Assembly (NCBI GenBank): GCA_934129895.1
Contig: CAKOWY010000001.1
Span: 186,001-250,000, forward strand
Source: an uncultured Clostridia bacterium
GTDB lineage: Bacteria; Bacillota; Clostridia; TANB77; CAG-508
Length of the DNA: 64,000 nt
Direction: 5' to 3'
Part shown: positions 9,492 through 17,681 of the stretch, piece after piece
Layout of the letters: each line of letters begins with the position of its first letter
How positions within the stretch are numbered: the first letter of the stretch is position 1
Made by a program: the position numbers and the translations under genes
The notes under the pieces: generated by a model
Database searches by the model: none
The model's input: only the letters and a program-made list of their open reading frames with translations
What the model was told of the DNA's origin: nothing

Positions 9492-10616
9492 TTAGTTTTC
9501 ATATCCATACTTTTTATAAAATTCTGTTCTAAAATCTCCTAATCTATCTTCTTCAATCGCAGTTCTTATATTTTCCATTAATCTAGTTAAAAATCTCAAA
9601 TTGTGTATTGAAAGTAATCTTACTCCTAATATTTCATTTGCTTTTACTAAATGTCTTATATATGCTCTTGTATAATTCTTACATGTATAACAATCACATT
9701 CTGGATCTAATGGTGTCCAATCTCTCTCATAAGTTGCATTTCTTACAACTACTTTACCATGAGATGTTAATGCTGTTCCATTTCTTGCAATTCTTGTTGG
9801 TAATACACAATCACACATATCTATTCCTGCAAGTGCCGCTTCTATTAAATAATCTGGTGTTCCAACACCCATTAAATATCTTGGCTTATCTTTTGGCATT
9901 AATGGTGTTGTATAATATAACATTTTTAAGAATTCTTCCTTTGGCTCTCCTACACTTATTCCACCAATTGCATAACCAGGTAAATCTAATGCAACCAAAT
10001 CTTCTGCTGATTTTTTTCTTAAATCCTCAAAAAATCCACCTTGTATTATTCCAAATAATGCTTGATTTTCTGTTGTATGAGCTTCTTTACATCTTTTTGC
10101 CCATCTTGTTGTTCTTTCCATTGAATTTTTAGTATATTCATAAGTTGATGGATATGGACAACATTCATCAAATGCCATTATTATATCTGCGCCTAAATCC
10201 TCTTCTGTTTTCATTACACTTTCTGGTGTAAATAAATGTTTACTTCCATCTAAATGTGAATGAAATGCAACTCCTTCTTCTGTTATTTTTCTTAAAGAAC
10301 TTAAACTAAATACTTGAAATCCTCCACTATCTGTTAAAATAGGTCTATCCCATTTCATAAATTTGTGAAGTCCACCTGCTTCTTTTACTATATCTTGTCC
10401 TGGTCTTAAATATAAATGATAAGTATTTGATAATATTATTTGTGCTTTTACTTCTTCTTTTAGTTCTTCTGGAGTCATTGACTTTACTGTAGCTTGTGTT
10501 CCAACTGGCATGAATATCGGAGTTTGAATATCTCCATGTGGAGTATGTATAACTCCTCTTCTTGCTCCTGTTTGTTTACATTCGTGTAATAATTCATAAG
10601 TTACTGCTGGCTTCAT
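9492..10616 (-). CDS. tgt: tRNA-guanine transglycosylase (queuine/preQ1 insertion)
   Basis: The 374-residue enzyme exchanges guanine 34 of GUN-anticodon tRNAs for preQ1 in bacteria. Visible family marks: the substrate-site DSGGFQVFSL, the FGIIQGG loop, YAIGGISVGEP, the DCVLPTRIARNG segment carrying the catalytic region, and the zinc site CDCYTC followed by a downstream His in LLSIHN. Length is normal. It lies in one operon with queA, which performs the next step, but an unrelated membrane protein gene sits between them. The ATG at 10616 gives the normal family N-terminus. Confidence 0.97.
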   Translation of the reverse strand: MKPAVTYELLHECKQTGARRGVIHTPHGDIQTPIFMPVGTQATVKSMTPEELKEEVKAQIILSNTYHLYLRPGQDIVKEAGGLHKFMKWDRPILTDSGGFQVFSLSSLRKITEEGVAFHSHLDGSKHLFTPESVMKTEEDLGADIIMAFDECCPYPSTYEYTKNSMERTTRWAKRCKEAHTTENQALFGIIQGGFFEDLRKKSAEDLVALDLPGYAIGGISVGEPKEEFLKMLYYTTPLMPKDKPRYLMGVGTPDYLIEAALAGIDMCDCVLPTRIARNGTALTSHGKVVVRNATYERDWTPLDPECDCYTCKNYTRAYIRHLVKANEILGVRLLSIHNLRFLTRLMENIRTAIEEDRLGDFRTEFYKKYGYEN

Positions 10617-10652
10617 TTTTTCTTCCTTTCTTTTAATGTTATATTCTTCTAT

Positions 10653-11720
10653 CTATCTAATTTCTAATTCTTCTCCTTGTTGGACTTCTTTACGTATCTG
10701 TTCAGGCTGATTTTGGATTCTTTCATTATTTTGTTCTAATTGTTCAGCATCTTTTTTTACTGATTTTCTGTATTCTTCACATTTGTCTGTACTTTCTTCC
10801 TGAACTCTTGTCAAAAGTGATCTATCTGAATCATATACTATTTGAGACTCACCTAATTCATCTACTTTAACATCTATTTTTGAATTTTTTAAAGCTTTAA
10901 AAATAAGTCCAATTGTTTTTACTGCTTTTCTTTCTTGTATATTACTTTTATCTATTTGATTTACATTTATATATCTTTGAACTAATTCGTCAACATTAAT
11001 TTTTTTGTCTGTTATTTGTACTGCTATATTAAAAAAATCATGTTCATACAATTTTCTTTCATCAGGATTGAATTGTGCCAAAAAAGCTTTTTTGGCTGAT
11101 TCTTTTTCTCCAAATCCAAATCGTTCATAAGCAAATGTACTTTTCTTTTCAAAATCTTTTCTATTTATCTGAATATATCCCAGTGTTTCTAACGCTTCTA
11201 ATGTTTTAATATTATCACCATGTGTTACTGTACTAAAGACTTGTGGATAAACATTACTTCTTCCATCTTTTGATGGTTGTGTTTCGACTTCTTCATCTTC
11301 ATACATCTGCTGAATATTTTTTAATGATACAATCATTCCTAATCCCATGCTTGCAGCCTTTTCAGCTGTCTTTAATTTCTTTATTTTCTGTGCTTGCTTA
11401 AACTTTAGGGAATTTTGTCCAATTTCTAATTCTCCTTTTAAGTTCTTAGCTAAAACAAACATTGAATCTTTACCTGCTGGCTTGAATATTTTTTTTACTA
11501 TTGCATTTGTACCAAATCCACATAAAGCAACTCCTCCAGCAAGAGCTATTGGTGGAATACTTGCTCCAAACCACACTGCCAACCCTCCTGCTACGGCAAG
11601 CCCTGCACTTATTGCTGCTTTGGCACTTCTTTTTATTTGTTCAAAATCTCTTTTTTCTTTTCTTTTTTCTGCTAATGATTTATTATTATCAACTGATATT
11701 GGTAAGTTTTCTTTACTCAT
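10653..11720 (-). CDS. Unknown membrane-associated protein between queA and tgt
   Basis: A 355-residue protein with no family recognised. A basic, charged N-terminus (1-32) is followed by a Gly/Ala-rich hydrophobic hairpin (about 33-75), a basic helical stretch, a middle region with YPQVFSTVTHGDN and an acidic/glutamine-rich coiled-coil-like C-terminus. It begins 12 bases after queA and ends 36 bases before tgt, so it is co-transcribed with queuosine genes. Nothing in it suggests tRNA modification. The soluble parts are probably cytoplasmic, by the positive-inside rule. Confidence 0.7.
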   Translation of the reverse strand: MSKENLPISVDNNKSLAEKRKEKRDFEQIKRSAKAAISAGLAVAGGLAVWFGASIPPIALAGGVALCGFGTNAIVKKIFKPAGKDSMFVLAKNLKGELEIGQNSLKFKQAQKIKKLKTAEKAASMGLGMIVSLKNIQQMYEDEEVETQPSKDGRSNVYPQVFSTVTHGDNIKTLEALETLGYIQINRKDFEKKSTFAYERFGFGEKESAKKAFLAQFNPDERKLYEHDFFNIAVQITDKKINVDELVQRYINVNQIDKSNIQERKAVKTIGLIFKALKNSKIDVKVDELGESQIVYDSDRSLLTRVQEESTDKCEEYRKSVKKDAEQLEQNNERIQNQPEQIRKEVQQGEELEIR

Positions 11721-11732
11721 TTGTATGCCTTT

Positions 11733-12758
11733 CTATTTTATGAACATTGCATCTCCAAAACTGAAAAATTTATATTCTTGTTTTACTGCTTCATTATATG
11801 CTTTTAGTATATATTCTCTTCCAGCTAATGCTGATACCAACATTACTAATGTTGATTCTGGTAAATGAAAATTTGTTATTAATCCATCTATACATTTGAA
11901 TTTATATCCTGGATATATGAAAATATTTGTATCTCCTTCTGTTACATGTACCATACCTGTATTTTCATCTGCAATTGTCTCTAATACTCTACAAGATGTT
12001 GTTCCAACTGCTATAACTCTTCCCCCATTTTTCTTTGTTTCATTTATTTTATCTACATCTTCTTGTTTAATATAGTAATGTTCTGTGTGCATATCATGTT
12101 CTTCTATATTCTCTTCTTTTACTGGTCTAAATGTTCCTATTCCAACATGTAATGTTACATTTGCAATTTTTACACCTTTTTCTTCTATCTTCTTTAATAA
12201 TTCATCTGTAAAATGCAATCCTGCTGTTGGAGCTGCTGCTGAACCTTCATATTTTGCATATACTGTTTGATATCTGTCATTTTCTTTTAGTTCTTCATGT
12301 ATATATGGAGGTAATGGCATTAATCCAATTTTGTCTAATATTTCGTTAAATATTCCTTGATATGTAAATTTTACTTTTCTTGTTCCTCCTGGCATTGTAT
12401 CTAATACTTCTGCATTTAACAATCCATCTCCAAAGCTAACTTTTGCTCCTACATGTAGTTTGTTTCCTGGTCTTACTATACATTCCCAGATATCTCCTTC
12501 TATTCTATTTAATAATAAAAATTCAACATGTGCTCCTGTTTCTTTTCTACCATATAACCTAGCTGGTAAAACTTTAGTATTATTTCTTACAAGACAATCT
12601 CCAGGTTGTAAATAATCTATTATATCTTTAAATACTTTATGTTCTATTGTTTGTTTTTCTCTATCTAGCACCATTAATCTTGATTCGTCTCTTTTTTCTA
12701 TTGGTACTTGTGCTATTAATCTTTCTGGTAATTCATAATTAAAGTCTGTTAATTTCAC
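11733..12758 (-). CDS. queA: S-adenosylmethionine:tRNA ribosyltransferase-isomerase
   Basis: The 341-residue enzyme transfers and isomerises the ribosyl part of S-adenosylmethionine onto preQ1 in tRNA, giving epoxyqueuosine. Family motifs are clear: LPERLIAQ.P...RDESRLMV near the start, LVRNNTKVLPARL, YAKYEGSAAAPTAGLHF, GTFRPVK, VIAVGTTSCRVLE and the C-terminal GLITNFHLPESTLVMLVSA. Length is usual. First gene of a six-gene operon that includes tgt; a good promoter lies just upstream. Confidence 0.97.
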   Translation of the reverse strand: MKLTDFNYELPERLIAQVPIEKRDESRLMVLDREKQTIEHKVFKDIIDYLQPGDCLVRNNTKVLPARLYGRKETGAHVEFLLLNRIEGDIWECIVRPGNKLHVGAKVSFGDGLLNAEVLDTMPGGTRKVKFTYQGIFNEILDKIGLMPLPPYIHEELKENDRYQTVYAKYEGSAAAPTAGLHFTDELLKKIEEKGVKIANVTLHVGIGTFRPVKEENIEEHDMHTEHYYIKQEDVDKINETKKNGGRVIAVGTTSCRVLETIADENTGMVHVTEGDTNIFIYPGYKFKCIDGLITNFHLPESTLVMLVSALAGREYILKAYNEAVKQEYKFFSFGDAMFIK

Positions 12759-12785
12759 TTTTTATACTTCCTTTCATTCTTTTAT

Positions 12786-12814
12786 ATTGTACTATTATTT
12801 GAGTTTTTTTTCAA
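12786..12814 (-). promoter_or_regulatory. Sigma-A-type promoter of the queA operon
   Basis: Minus-strand TTGAAA (12809-12814), 17-base spacer and TACAAT (12786-12791), about 28 bases upstream of the queA ATG. Confidence 0.7.
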
Positions 12815-12863
12815 GTATTATTCATATTTTTTATTTGTGTTTTTATGTTAATTTAATACATTA

Positions 12864-12890
12864 AAAGCAGTGTATTAAATACACTGCTCT
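12864..12890 (-). terminator. Terminator after the VirD4-like gene
   Basis: Nine-pair perfect stem 12866-12874/12880-12888 with a five-base loop, starting 13 bases past the VirD4-like stop. The T run on the minus strand is short (TTTTAA), so efficiency is uncertain. Confidence 0.6.
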
Positions 12891-12900
12891 TAATAATATT

Positions 12901-15219
12901 TTATTGTTTATTTTTCTTTAAATTTACTACAATTGCATTTTCATTATCAAATTTAAATTCTGAATCTGTAGTATCTGTTTGTATTGGGTCTATTTCATTG
13001 TTTCCATCTGTAAAATTAATATGTTTTGGATCAAATTTTTCTTTGTGTTTTTCATCAGCTGTTTCATCTACAACTCCTGCTGTGAATTTTGTAAAATCAT
13101 AAGTTTTCATTGGTTGTGCTTCTTTATATCTTGCACTAACAAAATTTAATCTACCTTCATTTACATTAAATCCACCACTATCATTTTTTAATTTTATAGC
13201 TGCTGCTTTGAATACCATTGTGCCAAGTTTATTTGCTGGCCAGTTTAATTCCCAACCATATTTAACTCCACTTATTTTTGCGTCATATTGAAGTTTGTTC
13301 ATATCCATACTGTTACCCCATATCCATGTTCTCTTTTGTCCAAATTCTGTTTCCCACCAGTCAAGCTCTCTATTATCTGCATTTCCTAGGAATATTTTAT
13401 TTGCACAGTTTGAAACTATTGTTTCTCTATATTTCATATCTGGAGCATTTCCTTCTAATTGTGCTAAATTTTGTGTTGTTATTGTTGTTGCAACTCTATA
13501 TTTTCTATATAAAGTAAACATTGCCTCTGTATCTTTACATATAAAATCTGGAAATTCATCTATATATAAGAAATGTGGTATTCTACTCTTTTCATTTCCT
13601 GGTCTTCTTAATACTGCATTTTGCATAGATAATAAGAAAAATAATCCAAATGCTTTATGGCTTGTTCTTCCTAAATCTCCTCTACGTGTACATACAAATG
13701 TACATTCACCATTTGCAAGAACTTTATCAAAATCAATATTATTAGTTCTATTACATAATATTGCTTTTACTCCTGGTAATCTTAATAAATTATCTAATTG
13801 TGATACAGCTAAATATAAATATTTTTCTGTTAAACTTCTTCCTATACCATTTTCATAAAAATTTCTTTTAAAATATGTTATTTGACTTAAATATTTTTCT
13901 GATAACTCTGGATCTCTACACATAATCTCACACATTTTTTCTACTATGCTATAATTAGTTAGCATTTTTAACATGTCATCTAAGTTTGGTAAATTTCCTC
14001 CATTTAAACGTGGATACATTTCTTTTAACATAATTGACAAGTTTTCTATTGCTTGAATTATATATTCTTCTCTATATGTATCATCAATTTCTGGATGTGC
14101 ATTAACATACATTGCTTTTAATGCTGCTGAAATTGTTACTGCAATTTTATTTGGGTCATCGTAAACAAATGGATTTAATCCTATTGATGCCCTATTTGCA
14201 GGATCTATAATATTATATTTTATATGAAAATTTTTACATATATCAATCATTTTTTGAGTTGATTCATAATCTGGTGAAATTGCTGTTACACCTAAATCTT
14301 TATAAGTATAATCATTACCTAATGATGCTTGTGTCATCTTTTTCATATATACATTATAAACTTGTTCTTTTCCTTGGGCTGGAGTAATCATATTTAATGA
14401 AAAATTCTTATTTAAATATTCATTATCATATGGTCTATTTAATACTGCAATTCCTGTTTTTAATGCTGTATATCCCATCTCTTTTGCATTAGCCCAATAA
14501 AATGCTTTTTTCTCAATGTCTTTGGCAACCATTGGTTCTATTACTAGAGATGTTTTTCCTGTTCCTGAACCACCACAAACAAGTAATGATTGGAATCTTT
14601 TTTGCTCTACAAATACAACTTTTTTACCGGTTTCGGCATCATTACATAATGTCATGTCACATGTAAATGGTCCATGACCTTGTTTTGTATCTGATAAATT
14701 TATTCCTTTATAATCCCATATTGATCTTGTCCAGTCTTTACTATCATTTATTCCTAATTTTATGAATTTTATTACACCATAAAATGTTGTTAATGGGAAA
14801 TAAACTGCTAATGCTGTAAGTGCTGGTCTTACTAAGTCAGAAAAGTCTGTTACAAGTTCTACATATCCAGGTAATGATATCATAATCATCCATAAACCTT
14901 GGTTAGTCCACTGTGTAACCATTGAAATTGCAATAACATATAATCCAACTATATAAGTATTAAATAATATAACTTTTGTATTTTTAGATGATGCAAATTC
15001 TGATGAACCTGAAAAAAGAAATGCAAATACTGGACATGCTAATGCAAATGTATACATAAATGGTCCCCAATATGATACAGATGCACCTGTAAATATCATA
15101 AGTAACATTTCTGCTATTCTGTCTACTGCTAAATAGAAAGAAATTAATGTTAAAACATAAGTTACAAATGTATTTCTACTTGCATTCAATTTCTTCAAAA
15201 ATTTATCTATTAATTTCAT
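12901..15219 (-). CDS. VirD4/TraG-family coupling ATPase, solitary
   Basis: The 772-residue protein has several membrane segments in its first 160 residues, then a large RecA-like ATPase domain. Walker A is CGGSGTGKTS at about 215-224, Walker B is FLYIDEFPDF near residue 550, followed by a TTITTQNLAQLEG segment typical of TraG/TraD/VirD4 proteins. The family feeds DNA or protein substrates to type IV secretion channels. No relaxase, VirB4, VirB6 or integrase lies nearby, and the gene has its own promoter and terminator. ATG at 15219 is preferred over 15228 because GAAAGGA then has eight-base spacing. Substrate and partner channel are unknown. Confidence 0.85.
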   Translation of the reverse strand: MKLIDKFLKKLNASRNTFVTYVLTLISFYLAVDRIAEMLLMIFTGASVSYWGPFMYTFALACPVFAFLFSGSSEFASSKNTKVILFNTYIVGLYVIAISMVTQWTNQGLWMIMISLPGYVELVTDFSDLVRPALTALAVYFPLTTFYGVIKFIKLGINDSKDWTRSIWDYKGINLSDTKQGHGPFTCDMTLCNDAETGKKVVFVEQKRFQSLLVCGGSGTGKTSLVIEPMVAKDIEKKAFYWANAKEMGYTALKTGIAVLNRPYDNEYLNKNFSLNMITPAQGKEQVYNVYMKKMTQASLGNDYTYKDLGVTAISPDYESTQKMIDICKNFHIKYNIIDPANRASIGLNPFVYDDPNKIAVTISAALKAMYVNAHPEIDDTYREEYIIQAIENLSIMLKEMYPRLNGGNLPNLDDMLKMLTNYSIVEKMCEIMCRDPELSEKYLSQITYFKRNFYENGIGRSLTEKYLYLAVSQLDNLLRLPGVKAILCNRTNNIDFDKVLANGECTFVCTRRGDLGRTSHKAFGLFFLLSMQNAVLRRPGNEKSRIPHFLYIDEFPDFICKDTEAMFTLYRKYRVATTITTQNLAQLEGNAPDMKYRETIVSNCANKIFLGNADNRELDWWETEFGQKRTWIWGNSMDMNKLQYDAKISGVKYGWELNWPANKLGTMVFKAAAIKLKNDSGGFNVNEGRLNFVSARYKEAQPMKTYDFTKFTAGVVDETADEKHKEKFDPKHINFTDGNNEIDPIQTDTTDSEFKFDNENAIVVNLKKNKQ

Positions 15220-15277
15220 GCTTTCCATCCTTTCATTTTCTAATCTTATATTAACTCTTTTAAGCTCTCATATTTCT

Positions 15278-15306
15278 ATTATCCTACAAAATGACTAAAA
15301 TTTCAA
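15278..15306 (-). promoter_or_regulatory. Sigma-A-type promoter of the VirD4-like gene
   Basis: Minus-strand TTGAAA (15301-15306), 17-base spacer, GATAAT (15278-15283), about 59 bases upstream of the chosen ATG. Confidence 0.65.
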
Positions 15307-15320
15307 GTTATTTTATTAAT

Positions 15321-16172
15321 TTAAATAATAATTTCTAAAATAAGTCCTGATATTACCCCTATTGCATATAATAATCCTACTATTTTTAAATTTTCTTTCT
15401 TATTTGTATTTGTTTTAAACAATACTAATAATCCTACACCTGCATTTACACATAATCCAGAAATTAGTATTGGCATTGATATAACTTTTTCTACAAATAA
15501 TTCTGTTAATACTACTGATGAAGCACAATTTGGAATTAACCCAATAATTCCTGCTACTATTGGTCCTAATACTACATTTTTACTAATAAAATGTGCAAGT
15601 GTTTCTTGCCCTATTATTTCGATTATTCCATTTATTCCAAGTGTTATAAAAAATATAAATAAAAAGATATTTAAAGTATGTTTTAATGCTGATAATGCAA
15701 TATTTTTTTCACAATGACAATGTTCATGTTCACATATTTCTTCTATTTTTGTTTCTTCTTTTTCTTTGTGTATTTTTCTTATTACAAAATCTATTATAAA
15801 ACCAGAAACTACTCCTATTAATAATTTTATACTTATAATCATCAATATTGTAGAAATTGGCATCGTCTCTGAAATTAATATTGGTAACATTTCATCAGAT
15901 GTTGTTAAATACACAGAAATAAGAGTACCTAATGTTATTACTCTTGCTGAATATAAATTTGTTGCAGATACTGAAAATCCACATTGTGGTACTATTCCAA
16001 CTAATCCACCCAATAATGGTCCAAATTTTCCTGATTTTTGAATAACTGATTTTACTTTATTACTTGTTTTATGTTCTATATATTCCATTATTAAATATGT
16101 TATAAATAAAAATGGCAATAATTTTATACTATCTATTGCTGTATCTTTTAATATATCTAATATTTCTTGCAT
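15321..16172 (-). CDS. Putative heavy-metal/manganese or arsenic-type permease (ArsP_2-like)
   Basis: A 283-residue polytopic protein with two homologous halves, each with a signature loop: GLVGIVPQCGFSVSATNLYS in the first and GIIGLIPNCASSVVLTELF in the second. These Gly-Pro-x-Cys loops match the ArsP_2 family of putative ten-pass heavy-metal exporters, often labelled putative manganese transporters. The cytoplasmic linker carries a His/Cys-rich patch, CEHEHCHCEK, suited to metal binding. ATG at 16172 is chosen over the GTG at 16178 because GGAGG then has eight-base spacing. It has its own promoter. Substrate is not determined by sequence. Confidence 0.8.
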   Translation of the reverse strand: MQEILDILKDTAIDSIKLLPFLFITYLIMEYIEHKTSNKVKSVIQKSGKFGPLLGGLVGIVPQCGFSVSATNLYSARVITLGTLISVYLTTSDEMLPILISETMPISTILMIISIKLLIGVVSGFIIDFVIRKIHKEKEETKIEEICEHEHCHCEKNIALSALKHTLNIFLFIFFITLGINGIIEIIGQETLAHFISKNVVLGPIVAGIIGLIPNCASSVVLTELFVEKVISMPILISGLCVNAGVGLLVLFKTNTNKKENLKIVGLLYAIGVISGLILEIII

Positions 16173-16204
16173 ATTCACTTCCTCCTAATTAAACATACTT
16201 TACT

Positions 16205-16233
16205 ATTTTACTATATTTTTTCGTTTTTGGCAA
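16205..16233 (-). promoter_or_regulatory. Sigma-A-type promoter of the permease gene
   Basis: Minus-strand TTGCCA (16228-16233), 17-base spacer, TAAAAT (16205-16210), about 33 bases upstream of the ATG. No riboswitch fold was recognised in the short leader. Confidence 0.65.
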
Positions 16234-16261
16234 TAAGTATCTTTTACTTTGTTAACTTCAA

Positions 16262-16299
16262 AAATAGCCACATAAAAGTTTTACAAAACTTTTTATGTG
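16262..16299 (-). terminator. Terminator of obgE
   Basis: Long stem 16269-16281/16286-16299 with one bulged base and a four-base loop. On the minus strand it is followed by GCTATTTTTG, shortly after the obgE stop. Confidence 0.75.
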
Positions 16300-16309
16300 A
16301 CCATTTGGT

Positions 16310-17584
16310 TTATTCGTACCATTCAAAAGTCCAATTAAGCATTTTTACATAATCGCCTTCACATATTCCTTGTTTCTTTAATTCTGCTTCAATTCCTAAT
16401 TCTTTTAATTTCTTTTGGAAATAATACATTGATTCATTGTCATCTACATTTATTCTTCCCATTAATCTATTTACAGCTTTTCCTTCAACAATATAAGTAT
16501 CGCCATCTTTTCTTACTGTAAATTGATCTTCATCATCTTCTAAAGTATATACTACTTTATCTTCAACATTTACTATTTCCTCTTTAGGTAATGTTTTTAA
16601 TACTTCTGTAACTCTATTTAATAGTTTTTCAATTCCTTCTCCTGTTACTCCAGAAATTTTAAATAATTCAAGTCCTTCTTTTTTTGCAAGTTCCTCTAAT
16701 TCTTTTAATCCTGTATCATCTTGCATTATATCTAATTTATTTGCTACTAATATTTGTTTTCTTGTTGCTAGTTTTTCGCTATATTCTTTTAATTCTTTGT
16801 TTATTGTGTAGTAATCTTCTACTGGATTTCTTCCTTCTATTCCAGAAACATCTATAACATGTAATAATAATCTTGTTCTTTCTACATGACGTAAGAATTG
16901 TATTCCTAGTCCTACTCCTTCGCTTGCTCCTTCTATAATTCCTGGTATATCAGCTATTACAAAACTTTCTCCATTTTTTGCTTTTACTACTCCTAAATTT
17001 GGTTCTATTGTTGTGAAATGATAATTTGCGATTTTAGGCTTTGCATCTGTTACTCTTGATAAAAATGTTGATTTTCCTACATTAGGAAATCCTAATAATC
17101 CAACATCTGCGAGTAATTTTAACTCTAATATTACTTCTTTTTCTTCTCCATCTTCTCCTGCTTGTGCAAATCTTGGTACTTGTCTTGTTGCTGTTGCAAA
17201 GTGTGAGTTTCCTTTTCCACCTCTACCACCTTTTAAAACAAGCTCTTCTTGTCCTTCTTCTGATAAGTCTGCAACAACTTTTCCTGTTTCCGCATCTTTT
17301 ATTATTGTTCCAATTGGTACATCTATATATAAATCTTCTCCTGCTTTTCCATATTTATTTGATCCGCTACCATTTTCACCATTTTCAGCTTTGAACTTTT
17401 TTGTATACCTAAAATCTACCAATGTATTTGCATTAGGATCTACTCTAAAATAAATACTTCCACCTTTTCCGCCATCTCCACCATCAGGTCCACCAGCAGC
17501 AACATATTTTTCTCTTCTAAATGTAACAGCTCCATCGCCACCATTTCCAGATTTTATAATAATTTTTGCATAGTCTGTAAACAT
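16310..17584 (-). CDS. obgE: Obg/CgtA ribosome-associated GTPase
   Basis: A 424-residue essential GTPase of 50S ribosome assembly and stress control. The Gly-rich Obg fold fills about residues 1-158 (GNGGDGAVTFRREKYV, GGPDGGDGGKGG), the G domain follows with Walker A GFPNVGKST, switch motif DIPGIIEGASEG and NKLDIM, and a C-terminal OCT domain closes the protein. ATG at 17584 gives the family N-terminus MFTDYAKIIIKSG. The longer frame would need a TTG at 17650. No ribosome binding site sits directly before 17584. A strong one lies about 40 bases upstream, in front of a three-codon frame. Confidence 0.95.
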   Translation of the reverse strand: MFTDYAKIIIKSGNGGDGAVTFRREKYVAAGGPDGGDGGKGGSIYFRVDPNANTLVDFRYTKKFKAENGENGSGSNKYGKAGEDLYIDVPIGTIIKDAETGKVVADLSEEGQEELVLKGGRGGKGNSHFATATRQVPRFAQAGEDGEEKEVILELKLLADVGLLGFPNVGKSTFLSRVTDAKPKIANYHFTTIEPNLGVVKAKNGESFVIADIPGIIEGASEGVGLGIQFLRHVERTRLLLHVIDVSGIEGRNPVEDYYTINKELKEYSEKLATRKQILVANKLDIMQDDTGLKELEELAKKEGLELFKISGVTGEGIEKLLNRVTEVLKTLPKEEIVNVEDKVVYTLEDDEDQFTVRKDGDTYIVEGKAVNRLMGRINVDDNESMYYFQKKLKELGIEAELKKQGICEGDYVKMLNWTFEWYE

Positions 17585-17610
17585 TTTATTTTTGTATGAT
17601 ATATTTATTT

Positions 17611-17622
17611 TTAAATATTCAT
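17611..17622 (-). other. Three-codon upstream mini-frame in the obgE leader
   Basis: GAAAGGAG at 17626-17633 precedes ATG at 17622 with correct spacing. The frame reads Met-Asn-Ile-stop and ends 26 bases before the obgE ATG, which lacks its own binding site. This could load ribosomes for reinitiation at obgE; that is inference. Confidence 0.45.
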
Positions 17623-17652
17623 ACTCTCCTTTCTCAATAATATTACGCAAAT

Positions 17653-17681
17653 ATTTTATTACAAAATTGGCTTAATGTCAA
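17653..17681 (-). promoter_or_regulatory. Sigma-A-type promoter of obgE
   Basis: Minus-strand perfect TTGACA (17676-17681), 17-base spacer, TAAAAT (17653-17658). The -35 box overlaps the spoIVB stop codon. Confidence 0.75.

Noticed and set aside
8676..10132. Plus-strand frames rich in Leu, Phe, His and Tyr across the minus-strand genes
   Set aside because: Antisense of Lys/Glu/Asn-rich AT-rich genes gives such frames; none has a plausible binding site or domain, and the opposite strand holds clear genes such as tgt.
12901..15219. An integrative conjugative element around the VirD4-like gene
   Set aside because: No relaxase, VirB4, integrase, att-like direct repeats or change in base composition is seen; neighbours are housekeeping genes.
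17585..17650. Extended obgE start at TTG 17650
   Set aside because: The extra 22 residues do not fit the Obg family N-terminus, which begins at the ATG at 17584.
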